A stretch of 5,106 nucleotides of DNA from Alphaproteobacteria bacterium (lineage in GTDB: Bacteria; Pseudomonadota; Alphaproteobacteria; UBA8366): NCBI GenBank assembly GCA_018665505.1, contig JABJCS010000798.1:1-5106 (forward strand), in the 5' to 3' direction. Position numbers and translations under genes: made by a program. Shown here piece by piece: positions 5,078-5,106 of the stretch (position 1 is its first letter; each line of letters opens with the position of its first letter). A model generated the notes under the pieces. That model was not told the origin of the DNA. It saw nothing but the letters and a program-made list of their open reading frames with translations, and did no database searches.

Positions 5078-5106
5078 CGCGAAGTGTAGCGGGCAGCAGG
5101 GCTACT
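5055..5106 (+). CDS. Possible start of a further gene after pssA, product not recognised (partial)
   Basis: From the ATG at 5055 the frame stays open to the right edge and reads MSRIRLICAKCSGQQGY. Sixteen of its 17 codons end in G or C, well above the neighbouring genes, which favours real coding. GGAGAA (5039-5044) at the end of pssA sits 10 nt upstream as a plausible ribosome binding site, and the spacing of 7 bp after the pssA stop fits an operon. The CAKC pair (residues 8-11) could be half of a zinc site, but 17 residues are too few to name a family. The start codon is inside a strong hairpin, so the call stays tentative. Confidence 0.42.
   Translation, partial: MSRIRLICAKCSGQQGY

Noticed and set aside
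5071..5106. Minus-strand frame entering from the right and ending at TGA (complement of 5071-5073), as a convergent gene end
   Set aside because: Only 11 codons are visible with no recognisable motif; the plus-strand frame over the same bases has a stronger GC3 signal and a ribosome binding site.

Overview
The window looks like ordinary chromosomal DNA of an alphaproteobacterium, possibly Rhodospirillales-like. This is inferred from protein style, the short-type psd followed directly by pssA, two periplasmic c-type cytochromes in tandem, and moderately GC-rich codon use with AT-rich spacers. I see no mobile element, phage gene, CRISPR array, tRNA or rRNA. I did not find a convincing new multi-gene system. 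The points worth a second look are small structures: hairpins at gene ends and starts, and partial genes at both window edges.

Layout. (1) At the left edge, minus strand, is the first 50 codons of a LOG-family (TIGR00730-type) nucleotide phosphoribohydrolase that runs off the window. (2) A 189 bp AT-rich divergent spacer follows. (3) Two plus-strand genes 46 bp apart encode exported c-type cytochromes: a cytochrome c-556/c'-fold protein with a predicted Met ligand, then a dihaem cytochrome c. (4) Next is a membrane-anchored protein with two Ig-like repeats and a C-terminal LysM domain. (5) Convergent to it, with stop codons 7 bp apart inside one hairpin, is a conserved-looking 149-residue protein of unknown function. 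(6) After a 186 bp divergent spacer come psd and pssA, overlapping by one base (TAATG). (7) Just after pssA is a strong hairpin, and inside it the start of a possible further reading frame with a CxxC motif that runs off the right edge.

How the genes fit together. PssA makes phosphatidylserine from CDP-diacylglycerol and serine, and Psd decarboxylates it to phosphatidylethanolamine, so psd-pssA is a complete two-step PE pathway in one translationally coupled unit. The two cytochromes are probably co-transcribed and act in the periplasm, but their redox partners are not in the window. The LysM protein is likely an inner-membrane-anchored envelope protein that contacts peptidoglycan. The LOG gene and the minus-strand unknown gene have no evident functional link to their neighbours.
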